A stretch of 64,000 bases of DNA. Origin: Cladocopium goreaui (lineage: Eukaryota; Sar; Dinophyceae; Suessiales; Symbiodiniaceae). The translations under genes and the position numbers were made by a program. The notes under the pieces were generated by a model. It saw only the letters and a program-made list of their open reading frames with translations. It had not been told where the DNA came from and did no database searches. The stretch lies in NCBI GenBank assembly GCA_947184155.2, contig CAMXCT020000313.1, forward strand, positions 79,972 to 143,971, in the 5' to 3' direction. Positions 56,082 to 64,000 of the stretch are shown piece by piece (position 1 is the stretch's first letter; the number at the start of each line of letters is the position of its first letter).

Positions 56082-56251
56082 TCCCAGGATTTCCCAGGAT
56101 TTCCCAGGGCTCCATCTGTGGCTCCATCTGTGGCCCTGACTTCTCTCCACTGCAGCATCTGTCGATAGCATTCCTCCGGGTACAACCGCTGGTTGTCCTG
56201 GCGAATCCAATGACTTCGTGCTTTGTTTTTCAGGGCGACAGTTACGGGTCG
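56082..56251 (-). CDS. Putative exon E56
   Basis: Acceptor GCCTTAAG|CGA. Open for about 55 codons: RPVTVALKNKARSHWIRQDN, QRLYPEECYRQMLQWREVRA, TDGATDGALGNPGKS. The last part is two short tandem repeats (GAGCCACAGAT, GGGAAATCCT), so the true donor may be before them. Strong coding look. Confidence 0.6.
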
Positions 56252-56292
56252 CTTAAGGCAGGCTGATGTATAGCTGATGTTCAAGAACATCT

Positions 56293-56397
56293 CTGGTTGG
56301 TGGTATACCAACCCCTCTGAAAAATATGAGTTCGTCAATGGGAAGGATGACATCCCATATATTATGGAAAATAAAAATGTTTGAAACCACCAACCAG
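56293..56397. mobile_element. MITE-B copy
   Basis: Full ends; ATCT on both sides, a second clean 4-bp target duplication. Confidence 0.85.
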
Positions 56398-56557
56398 ATC
56401 TTTACCAATGGATGAAACAAACAAAACATCTGTTACTGATGTTCAGTCCCAGTGCTTTTCCCCTCAAAAAATGTTCCAACGTAGTTCCAAGATATACGGA
56501 TTGGGGTTTCGACATCCCCAGCAGGGCCATCCATGATCAACCACTATCAACCGTTAC

Positions 56558-56605
56558 TTTTTTAAGCGAAAACAGCCGACTTCCACTCCAAAGTTCCCCC
56601 CCGTG
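56558..56605 (-). CDS. Putative exon E57 (48 nt)
   Basis: Acceptor GGATCAG|CAC, donor AAAAAA|GTAACG. Reads HGGELWSGSRLFSLKK. Phase 0 both ends. Confidence 0.45.
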
Positions 56606-56619
56606 CTGATCCTTCTTAA

Positions 56620-57240
56620 TGAAGGCTTGCATCCTGGGTCTGAGATGAAAAATGATGAGTTAACCAACAGAAAAAAAAAAACATGATTTAATGGGATCTA
56701 TATAAATGGATTTAAACAGATTTATAACATATTTGGACAATTTGAACTGCTCGGGATCTATGTTTGGATAGTGCAGCCAGCTCCGGAAAAGAACATAGAT
56801 AGAGTTGCCTTACTTAGGACCACACTGGGATGATTCCTGCACAGCCAAATTGCCAGATTGGTTGCGTGACTCTGGGGTTTTAGGCTGAAGCATCACCCAC
56901 CATGACGTTGGCTCATCAACAATTCTTCAACCAGTTTCTTGGATCTGCCTATGGAAGGCAACCAAGAAATCAAGCATCTTGCCAATATACTCCTCAGTCA
57001 TAGTGGACGAACCGATGGCAAAATGCATCCGACTTACTAAAGCCCAGGGAAACATCCCATTGGATCACATTAATTGTGATCACCATTGATTTCCCAAATC
57101 GTATCCCATTTTTGTTGGTCAGAATTCAAATTCCCAACCGAGGTCAGATATGGTCAGATTCATTCAACTTCCCAACTGGCGAGGTCACACCGCCCTGCTT
57201 CCCAGCTGGAGCCCCGGCTTCTTGCTGCGCGTGAGGCGTT
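56620..57240. other. No gene seen
   Basis: Intron-like. Confidence 0.35.
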
Positions 57241-57246
57241 TCCAAC

Positions 57247-57346
57247 CTCTGGTGGCGTTCGAAAACGGGGGCAGTTCAACTCTTATGACCCAGCTGGGCT
57301 CCCAGCAGGGCTCATTGGCCAACTTGGGGAGGTCGAACGAGACCGC
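57247..57346 (-). CDS. Putative exon E58
   Basis: Acceptor GTTTCAG|GCG, donor CAGAG|GTTGGA. Reads AVSFDLPKLANEPCWEPSWV, IRVELPPFSNATR. The frame runs on (GWKRLTRSKKPGLQLGSRA), so a later donor is possible. A plus-strand frame is open but has no borders. Confidence 0.55.
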
Positions 57347-57399
57347 CTGAAACGGGATCCCAGGGGAAAAGTATGGGAAATGTATGGAAAAGTAAGGCA

Positions 57400-58115
57400 T
57401 TCATATCATTCATTTATGAGATATAGATATACCATGGATTGTCCGAAGATGGTAAAACATGGTAAAACATCACCATGAATCATGGTGGATCATCATCGTT
57501 CGCACTGTTTTATTCACATAAACTGGGGTATGTTTCTGCATCGGAAAACCTGTGTGAAACAACTGACATACCAAAAACTATGCTACATTGAGGTCGGTGT
57601 ATGTACTCCCTAGTGATGCACCAGATTGGCTGCCCAAAAACCCCGGTCGAAAAAAAAGCGAGCGGACATCAAACAGGATTAGGCTACTATTCCGTATGTT
57701 TGGACAAACCCAAAATATGGGGTTCTAGGTGTCAGCATCTTCCACATATATTTTTAAAACTGCTGTTCAACACTGATGTTCAACTACATTTCATGAGTGA
57801 GCAAGATACGGGGCTATACACTCACCCAAGTTAACGGGTTGTCAACAGATGAGAAGATGACAACTGGGTGCTCAAAATGAGAAAAATCAATGGGACATCC
57901 AGCATCATACAATCCCAATATGCTGGCAATTTTATAAGGGATCCCAGTTCATGGGTAATAGCAACACCTAGTGTACAAAACTGGCTAGAATAACCCCTAT
58001 AACAACCAGCCATCATATCTCAAATATCTCAAATGATATCCGCATATGTTGGCCCTTAAAACTGCCATCAACAATGGTTAAAACATGTTAAAACCCGCAT
58101 CTACCAACAATACGG
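57400..58115. other. No gene seen
   Basis: Intron-like, 700 bp. Confidence 0.35.
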
Positions 58116-58118
58116 TAC

Positions 58119-58163
58119 TGCCAGGGCCACCTTTTCACCCATGTCGTACTTGCTGGTGGATAC
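58119..58163 (-). CDS. Putative exon E59 (45 nt)
   Basis: Acceptor GTCCCAG|GTA, donor TGGCA|GTACCG. Reads VSTSKYDMGEKVALA. Phase 0 both ends. Confidence 0.5.
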
Positions 58164-58379
58164 CTGGGACACCATCGGATAGGGCCATCAACCCACGAAT
58201 GCTGAAACCTACCAGATGGCTTCTGAAGATTCGCAGGAAAACCACTAAAAAATAGCATAAACATAAAGTGTTCAACTATATCCAATCAGAAAATTAACAT
58301 ATCTGACACGTGGGTTGTCAAATGATGTTCCAATTGTAATTTCGCAATTTTCAAGTTTCACGTCTTTTTTTTAGGGGGC

Positions 58380-58443
58380 AGATCATTGCCCTGATGGTGC
58401 CAGCATCAGGGGAATCTGCTCCAGCTGCAGTGGCCTCCCAATT
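58380..58443 (-). CDS. Putative exon E60
   Basis: Acceptor GTTTCAG|AAT. Reads NWEATAAGADSPDAGTIRAM, ICP. Donor uncertain. The GADSP-GTIR wording faintly recalls the C-terminal part of nucleoside diphosphate kinases, but the match is too short to call. Confidence 0.4.
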
Positions 58444-58727
58444 CTGAAACCTCTACGGATGGTTTTTACATGTTTTTACCATTGGCTTTGCCACATGACA
58501 TTTATCAATACATCTAAAAATATCTAGAACGAACGATTTCACATGATTTCACGATCAGTAACCACAGGACATTAATCTGATATGGGTTCTTAAAATGGGT
58601 GATCCCCAGTCGTCACCATGGGTTTCAATACCAAGTCATGGCCATCCATGACGATTGGACGATTTGTGGTACCTCCGTGACTTAGGAAACCTCCAGCATG
58701 ACCAGTTCTGAAACCGATGGTGTTTTC

Positions 58728-58778
58728 CCCATGTTTTTTTCGAGCGGCATTGATGCCGCGCAAGAGCTTCAAATCCAC
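58728..58778 (-). CDS. Putative exon E61
   Basis: Acceptor CACGACAG|GTG. Reads VDLKLLRGINAARKKHG, basic helix. Donor unclear. Confidence 0.45.
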
Positions 58779-59004
58779 CTGTCGTGGGACGCTGATGGAT
58801 GCTGGGGAACTGCTGATGGGACGTGGCCCAATTTTAGAAACCCATAGAAATTTCTATTGGGGATGGTTTACCGTTGCTAAACCCAACCTGCTGATGTCAC
58901 TTTCCTTTTTATCTATGAAGAATCCATGTCCATCGAATTTTTCCCACGGGGTATGGGCCACAATTTTGCGGCTTTGGGGACAGAGTTGGGGCACAATTTT
59001 TGAC

Positions 59005-59089
59005 CATCTCCAAAAGCAACCAGCATCGACCAAGTCCCTGCCTCGTACTGATGTCCCTGACTAATGCCCTTGAAGTAAAGCCTTCTCTC
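59005..59089 (-). CDS. Putative exon E62 (85 nt)
   Basis: Acceptor TTGCCAG|GA, donor AGATG|GTCAAA. Reads REGFTSRALVRDISTRQGLG, RCWLLLEM. A second frame (ERRLYFKGISQGHQYEAGTW) is equally open. Confidence 0.5.
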
Positions 59090-59182
59090 CTGGCAAAAAC
59101 GCACCGGTTTGGAAGAAAGGGAGTGCTGCCCCCTGTGGTTTTCTCAGAAGTAAACCCATTTTTTCGAACATAGCACCATGTT

Positions 59183-59245
59183 TACCCTCTGGTAAACTAA
59201 CATAGCTATGGAAAATCACCATTTTTAATGGGAAAATCCACTATT
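59183..59245. mobile_element. MITE-A, left half
   Basis: CCCTCTGGTAAACTAACATA to AAAATCCACTATTAATCC, then lost. Confidence 0.7.
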
Positions 59246-59249
59246 AATC

Positions 59250-59346
59250 CATGTTTAGTTCGTTGATTTGTCGATCTCTGCCCTTTGATTCGTTGTTTGT
59301 TTTCCCCAAGCGTCTCTCCATCTCGGGTTCCAAGAATTCACTAACG
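59250..59346 (-). CDS. Putative exon E63
   Basis: Acceptor CGCCCAG|C. Reads VSEFLEPEMERRLGKTNNES, KGRDRQINELNMD. Highly charged. Donor uncertain, so the exon is likely shorter. Confidence 0.5.
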
Positions 59347-59391
59347 CTGGGCGTTTGGGGATAGTTAGCCCATGAAAGCCATCATTCCAGT

Positions 59392-59498
59392 TACCCTCTG
59401 GTAAACATAACAAAAAGCTATTGAAAATGGATGAACATGGTGATTTAATTATAGTGGATTTACCCAACTATAAAATGGTGATTTTCCAGTTCGCAAAC
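59392..59498. mobile_element. MITE-A copy forming the intron start of E64
   Basis: Left end CCCTCTGGTAAACATAAC. The right half stops at CCAGTTCGCAAAC, immediately at the donor of E64; the usual ACCAGAGGG end is missing. Confidence 0.75.
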
Positions 59499-59614
59499 CA
59501 TCAGGATTCTCCCGCGATGTTCGCATCGCCAGGCCAGCGGTTTTTTCGTGGCGGCGATCCTCCAGTTCCACCTCAGGTTCTCTCACATCCTTCAGCGGGA
59601 AGGACAAGTACAGC
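59499..59614 (-). CDS. Putative exon E64 (116 nt)
   Basis: Acceptor ATCTCCAG|GC, donor TGATG|GTTTGC. Reads LYLSFPLKDVREPEVELEDR, RHEKTAGLAMRTSRENPD. Strong coding composition. The donor's intron side is MITE-A sequence. Confidence 0.65.
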
Positions 59615-59659
59615 CTGGAGATCAACGACAGACGAAGCGACATGAAAAAAACGCCGGGT

Positions 59660-59950
59660 ACATAGGTTAAATGTTAGAATTGTTGGATGACATATGATAA
59701 TATGTGATCATATATTATTATATTTGAATATATATATATGATAATTATTTGGTGTTCCAATGTCTTGTGTTTCTTCTGAGTGGTGGCATTCAAATACAAG
59801 AATACGTAAGTGTTGAAGAAACAATACACACTAATTATACTTTCATTTTTAATTATATATATATAGAGAGAGCATTAGAGAGCTAGTTGGTGTGGCTCCT
59901 GGTCGCTAAATTTCCATGAGTGACATCTGATCGTGATTATACCTGGGTGG
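59660..59950. other. AT-rich, no gene
   Basis: TATATA tracts at 59700-59745 and 59845-59865. Confidence 0.45.
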
Positions 59951-59972
59951 TTGAACCGCCCATCCAAAAAAC

Positions 59973-60015
59973 ATCCCGAGCTGCAGACGAGCTGGTTCCC
60001 CTGTTTTCCCTGATC
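59973..60015 (-). CDS. Putative exon E65 (43 nt)
   Basis: Acceptor TACTTCAG|GA. Reads SGKTGEPARLQLGM to a GTTTTT donor; the frame continues FFGWAVQPPR. Confidence 0.4.
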
Positions 60016-60176
60016 CTGAAGTAGTACAACCAGTCAACTCAGCAAATCGGAAGATTTCAATACAGCACTTTGAATGGTTTATGGTTAAGTATAGTGTATT
60101 ATATGCCCAACATATGCTGGAAAAAATGCTTAAGTTAACTTAAGTCCCCATAAAAAACATGGAAAAATAGCAGCAC

Positions 60177-60257
60177 TTCCCGGTCCCCCCGGGAAACCCC
60201 GCGCCTATCGGGTTTTTGTCCCCAAAGGATGGTGGGGATCTTTGACCCCACGGCCAC
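60177..60257 (-). CDS. Putative exon E66
   Basis: Acceptor CCTGGAG|GTG, donor GGGAA|GTGCTG. Reads VAVGSKIPTILWGQKPDRRG, VSRGDRE. Four GGTGACCTG units precede the acceptor and keep the upstream frame open. Confidence 0.5.
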
Positions 60258-60463
60258 CTCCAGGCGCCGGTCACCCAGGTCACCCAGGTCACCCAGGTCA
60301 CCCCGGTGTGGCACCACAGGCACCATCTGATTTGATTCGTCACATAGGATGTCCTTAAAGTTGATACATGTGGATACTTAATGATCACCTTTTCCCCATT
60401 CAAACTACAATCATAATAATCATATATATATATATAATATTATCTCTCTCTCTCTCTCTCTCT

Positions 60464-60657
60464 TCATCGCCTTCTCAAGGAGTTCAGCAGAGCTAAAGGC
60501 GAGTAAGATACAACTCCGAGCAGAAAAGGATTGTCAGCAACCTTTTGCTGGTGCACAAGTTGCTTAAATAATTCCTCATCAACTACAATCTTATGGGTAT
60601 CGCCATTTTCAAACACCCATGGATTGGTTTTGTCAGTTGATGGTACCACCATGTCCC
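60464..60657 (-). CDS. Possible terminal exon, AT-richer
   Basis: Acceptor GAGGCAG|GGG, then DMVVPSTDKTNPWVFENGDT, HKIVVDEELFKQLVHQQKVA, DNPFLLGVVSYSPLALLNSL, RRR and TGA at 60464, followed by (GA)n. Codon use is more AT-rich than the other exons. Could be the 3' end of one gene or a foreign coding remnant. Confidence 0.45.
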
Positions 60658-60907
60658 CTGCCTCCAACAGGAGAAAGACCAGTGACCTGCTGAACAAACA
60701 GTGACCTGCTGACTCAGAGCTGCATCAAATCTTAGCCTCTGTCATTTACCATGAAAAATATTGCTGAGTAGTGCAGTTCATTCCCATTATATCACATTAA
60801 ATCATATTATATCATATTGTATCCCATGATTGCTGGGTATATTCCCATTAAAACACCATTCAATCCGCATTAAAACACCATTAGATCCCCATCATATCGT
60901 GACTATC

Positions 60908-60964
60908 CATGGCCCATGGCGCCCAATTGGCACGAGGCCTCAACATGGCGGCGCAGAGTTGCTG
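60908..60964 (-). CDS. Putative exon E68
   Basis: Acceptor TGGACAG|CAG. Reads QQLCAAMLRPRANWAPW. Donor possibly GC. Its phase does not fit E69 with a GTATGG donor, so one border is wrong. Confidence 0.4.
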
Positions 60965-60986
60965 CTGTCCAGATTTTGGATGTTTT

Positions 60987-61080
60987 TACCCTCAGCTAAA
61001 ATAACTATGGAAAACCACCATTTAAAGTAGGTAAATGATGGTAAATCAACTAGAACTAAATGGCCATGTTCCAGAGGATA
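60987..61080. mobile_element. MITE-A copy, diverged
   Basis: TACCCTCAGCTAAAATAACTA left, CCATGTTCCAGAGGATA right. Begins about 20 bp upstream of E68. Confidence 0.6.
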
Positions 61081-61106
61081 TATGTTTCAAGGTTCATTCA
61101 CCATAC

Positions 61107-61209
61107 TGCCGCCAACAGTTCTCTGGTTGCAACATCTTGCAGGGAATGTCTCCTGGTTTCACCAGTGTCTCCAGTGTCTGCAGAAGAACTTTGGGTTTTA
61201 GCATTGCAG
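61107..61209 (-). CDS. Putative exon E69 (103 nt)
   Basis: Acceptor TTTGAG|CT, donor CGGCA|GTATGG. Reads AMLKPKVLLQTLETLVKPGD, IPCKMLQPENCWR. Takes one base from E70. Very protein-like. Confidence 0.6.
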
Positions 61210-61393
61210 CTCAAACAAAGCATAGACTCATAGACATGACTATATATATATATATGCATGTGTATATGTAGATATTTGTTTATATCTGTACGTAAGAAAA
61301 GTAAGTTTAAACATATAAACATACATCTATCACATATGTCCGTATAATTCCTCCCCATGGCAGGAGTGTGCTTTTTTGAGTCCACCATCTTGC

Positions 61394-61441
61394 CTTGCGG
61401 ACTTTGCTGATCCAAGTTCCGATGGCCGACGAAGCACGGAG
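61394..61441 (-). CDS. Putative exon E70 (48 nt)
   Basis: Acceptor TTCAAG|CT, GC donor GCAAG|GCAAGA. In phase reads PCFVGHRNLDQQSPQ. A second frame, LRASSAIGTWISKVRK, is open but would hit a stop on joining E69. Confidence 0.45.
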
Positions 61442-61623
61442 CTTGAATTTAAAAAAAAACATGGATGGAACAAATGAAAATCATGGGTTTAAACATGTAA
61501 CAATCAAATAAATCATAATAAATCACACAATTCAAAAGATTCAATTCCTCCAAAACTATGTCGTCATCTCTTCAATCTCAAAAGGTTGGTTATTTTTTTG
61601 GATGATCCCCCTCAGATTCTCAC

Positions 61624-61660
61624 CATCGAACAGGGGAATAGAAACCATCTGCAACCTGAC
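61624..61660 (-). CDS. Putative exon E71 (37 nt)
   Basis: Acceptor TTTGCAG|GTC, canonical donor GATG|GTGAGA. Reads VRLQMVSIPLFD. Phase fits E70. Confidence 0.45.
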
Positions 61661-61917
61661 CTGCAAATATCGATGCAAGGGAAATGGAAACTATGCTTTG
61701 ATTTCTCCATCGGATCTATATGGATCTATAATCTCTCTCCGTCTCTGTCGCTGTAAGGCATAGTGCGTACAAGAGAGGCATTGCTAGATATCAACAACTC
61801 AAGCCACCCTAGCAGGTTCACACAGAATTGGTAAATAGATTGGATAACAAGTCAATAGACCTGGTGCAAGTTGATTATATCAAGATATATCCCAGTTACA
61901 ATTACTAATAATAATTC

Positions 61918-62029
61918 CACCTGGTTATTTAACATAGCCATGGAAAATCCACCCATGCTATTAATAGGTAAACCATCTATTTCTATGGGCCAGCTATACC
62001 ATGGCTATGTTAGTCATAACCAGAGGGTA
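61918..62029. mobile_element. MITE-A copy (TTATTTAAC subtype)
   Basis: CCACCTGGTTATTTAACATA left, GTCATAACCAGAGGGTA right, followed by the ACATCTATAATAGTAAATC tail. Confidence 0.8.
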
Positions 62030-62254
62030 ACATCTATAATAGTAAATCAGGCATCTATAATAGTAAATCAAACAGTACTAGATGTTATAGATATACTATA
62101 GATACTAATAATACCAGTAGTACCGCACAAGGCGGTGGCGGAAGTTTCAAAAATAGGAAACCTATAGGAGAGGTTGGTTGTTGTGAATCAGGGATGGCAG
62201 AGCGAATCCACTGATGGACCGAAAGGTGCTTGAGGTCTCCTCTCTTTCGCTCTC

Positions 62255-62520
62255 TTTCTCTGACTATCTACCTACCTATCTATCTTCTATGTATCTGTCT
62301 ATCTGTCGATCTATCTATCTATCTATCTCTCTCTCTCTCGCTTTCATCTGTCTATCTGTCTAGCTGTCTACCTGTCTATCTGTCTATCTATCTATCTATC
62401 TGTCTGTCTGTCTGTCTATCTCTCTCTCTCTCTCTCGCTTTCATCTGTCTATCTGTCTAGCTGTCTATCTGTCTATCCATCTATCTATCTATCTGTCTTT
62501 CTGTCTGCCCGTCTATCTGT
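62255..62520. repeat. TCTA/TCTG tetranucleotide repeat
   Basis: (TCTA)n, (TCTG)n and CTCTCTCTCG words; one 120-bp block (CTCTCTCGCTTTCATCTGTC) is duplicated. Confidence 0.9.
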
Positions 62521-62529
62521 GGTGCAGTG

Positions 62530-62875
62530 TCATTCAGTGTAATGTAGTGTAGTGTAATGTAGTGTAGTGGAGTGTAGTGGAATGTATTGTAGTGTAGTGT
62601 AATGTAGTGTAGTGTAATTTAGTGTAGTGTAATTTAGTGTAGTGGAGTGTAGTGGAGTGTAGTGGAGTGTAGTGGAGTGTAGTGTAGTTGTGTAGTTGTA
62701 GTTGTAGTTGTAGTTGTAGTGTTGTGGAGTGTAGTGTAGTGTAATGTAGTGTAGTGTAGTGGAGTGTAGTGTAGTGTAATGTAGTGTAGTGTAGTGTAAT
62801 TTAGTGTAGTGGAGTGTAGTGTAGTGTAGTGTAATTTAGTGTAGTGGAGTGTAGTGTAGTGAAGCGAAGCGAAGC
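62530..62875. repeat. GTGTAGTGTAAT repeat
   Basis: (GTGTAGTG)n with AATGTAGT variants and a GTAGTT core near 62690. Confidence 0.9.
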
Positions 62876-63402
62876 GACATCTGAACCTCCAAAAGTGGTC
62901 CGAACCCCTGGTCTTTTTAACATTTTGACTTCGACATGTGCTTCGCGCCACAACGGCGTGCACTTTTTCCACATCTCAACTTTCAAAATTTTGTACATTT
63001 TGACTTCGAAATGTGCTTTGCGCCACAACGGCGTGCACTTTTTGGACATCTCAACTTCCAAAAGTGGTCCGAACCTGGTGTGCTTTGTTCATTTTGACTT
63101 CGAAATGTGCTTCGCGCCACAACGGCGTGCAATTTTTCATCTCTCATCTGGCCAGCTGGCTCCGCACCCGCCGGTTTAGCGAGCTTACTTTTCGACCCTC
63201 CGGAGCCACAACTCATTGGAAAAACACAGTGTTTCGCGACTTTCCTACCTTTTCGCGCATCTGCATCTTCATTCTTCTGACTCTTTCTCTTCTCTGACCT
63301 TCTCTCTTCTGTGACCCTTCCCATCTCTACTTTTCATCTGTCCATATTATCGGAAGTTTGACTTCTAAACTTCCTTCGATTCGCCTTCGATTACTAATAT
63401 TA

Positions 63403-63453
63403 CTTCAACTTCAAGGATCAGCGCAAGTCTTGCGCTGATCCTTGAAGTTGAAG
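63403..63453. repeat. Perfect 25-bp inverted repeat with 1-nt centre
   Basis: CTTCAACTTCAAGGATCAGC plus GCAAG, a single T, then the exact reverse complement. Lies 22 bp past composite element copy 3 and touches exon E73. Confidence 0.95.
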
Positions 63454-63454
63454 C

Positions 63455-63535
63455 AAGATCCTTGTGGCGCCCAGAAGTGCCGCGCCGCTTTTCGCTTAGC
63501 CGCTTTCGTTCCCGCGGATCAGCGGATGGGATCCC
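63455..63535 (-). CDS. Putative exon E73
   Basis: Acceptor AACCCAG|GGG. Reads GIPSADPRERKRLSEKRRGT, SGRHKDLA. The frame stays open through the palindrome, so the donor is not fixed. Highest-coordinate exon seen. Confidence 0.5.
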
Positions 63536-63593
63536 CTGGGTTGATTACGTAAACAGAGCTGTTTTCGTAAGTCACATTCGATGATCTTAGAAA

Positions 63594-63699
63594 TACCCTC
63601 TGGTAATTTAACAGTTTGCTATTGAAAATGGCCATTTGTAGTTGATTTTCCCATTACAAATGGTAATTTTCCATAGCTATGTTAGTTTACCGGACGGTA
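63594..63699. mobile_element. MITE-A copy
   Basis: CCCTCTGGTAATTTAACAG left, GTTAGTTTACCGGACGG right, TA flanks. Confidence 0.85.
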
Positions 63700-64000
63700 T
63701 ATGAGGAATCATTGACTTAGAATATCTGTGATATCTGTGATATATTTCTAAGATAATCTCTGAAAATAACTATGTCCTTAAAATATCTGTTACTTAGAAT
63801 AGTATTGGATATGTATTGGATATAGGAGTGCAAATACAAAGCCCCAACCAATCATGATATCATGGCATCCTTCACATCGTTGCACCAAACCTCTCAGCTC
63901 TGCTGAGAAACCTCAACGTCACGGGAAGAAAACAAGGTCAAACATGGTGATGTTTTGAATGGGGATTGAAAGTAACATGGTGAGTGAATTTTGAAGATGT
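63700..64000. other. No gene seen
   Basis: AT-rich; no repeat family or exon recognised. Confidence 0.4.

Larger units (their letters stand above)
62115..63380 (+). mobile_element. Composite element, copy 3
   Basis: Same order as copy 1: AGTAGTACCGCACAAGG block, TCTG/TCTA and GTGTAGT microsatellites, three 93-bp-type units, conserved 3' block ending CTTCTAAACTTCCTTCGAT. Begins just after a MITE-A tail. Confidence 0.75.

Noticed and set aside
58380-58443. Nucleoside diphosphate kinase C-terminal motif
   Set aside because: Only GAD..P and GTIR resemble the family. No catalytic His region or neighbouring kinase exon was found.
1-64000. tRNA, rRNA or other structured RNA genes
   Set aside because: I scanned for tRNA-like GGTTCRA arms and obvious rRNA segments and found none that I could support. 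A covariance-model search would be decisive.

Overview
The window looks like part of a dinoflagellate nuclear genome. I infer this from the architecture and did not confirm it by any search. There is no long intact gene, no operon and no rRNA or tRNA that I can see. About seventy short islands (roughly 35-190 bp) carry open, higher-GC, protein-like frames. Nearly all read on the minus strand, start after an AG (often AG|G or AG|C) and end at GT or GC donors. They sit in a sea of simple repeats, minisatellites and palindromic MITE-like elements. Small exons, GC donors alongside GT, one-way orientation and TTTAGGG-rich repeats all fit dinoflagellates. Another large-genome alga is possible.

Reading the minus strand from high to low coordinates, many neighbouring islands join in phase under GT/GC-AG splicing. 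The main phase-compatible runs are 61660->61107, 55745->50125, 45656->42856, 42570->24851, 17487->16220, 12629->9871 and 6572->640. I usually chose one of two or three open frames so that phases matched, so these chains support the model but do not prove it. How many transcripts are present, and what the proteins do, is unknown. I recognise no domain with confidence.

The introns are built largely from a few repeat families. MITE-A has CCCTCTGGTWA inverted ends next to TA (about 25 copies). MITE-B has ends CTGGTTGGTGG/CCACCAACCAG (about 14 copies). A 92-102 bp palindrome starts CCCATAGGATCCATG (2 copies). A composite element of 1.3-1.8 kb has conserved ends around variable microsatellites and a 93-bp tandem repeat (3 copies: 6694-8063 +, 39739-41543 -, 62115-63380 +). 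Large satellites are a TTTAGGG-like array (18056-18945), a 13/14-bp minisatellite (20810-22622) and a 2.9-kb array of TTAACCATTA/TTAACCACTA (33672-36546).

The most striking single locus is 54651-55704. This putative intron is bounded by 10-bp direct repeats (ACCAAACAGG) that lie in the reading frame of both flanking exons. It carries inverted GATC-A/T-rich ends and four ~186-bp tandem units. That is what an intron made by a mobile element ('introner') would look like.

Exon coordinates come from splice motifs read by eye and may be off by a few bases. No start codon, stop codon, promoter or poly(A) site could be assigned with confidence.
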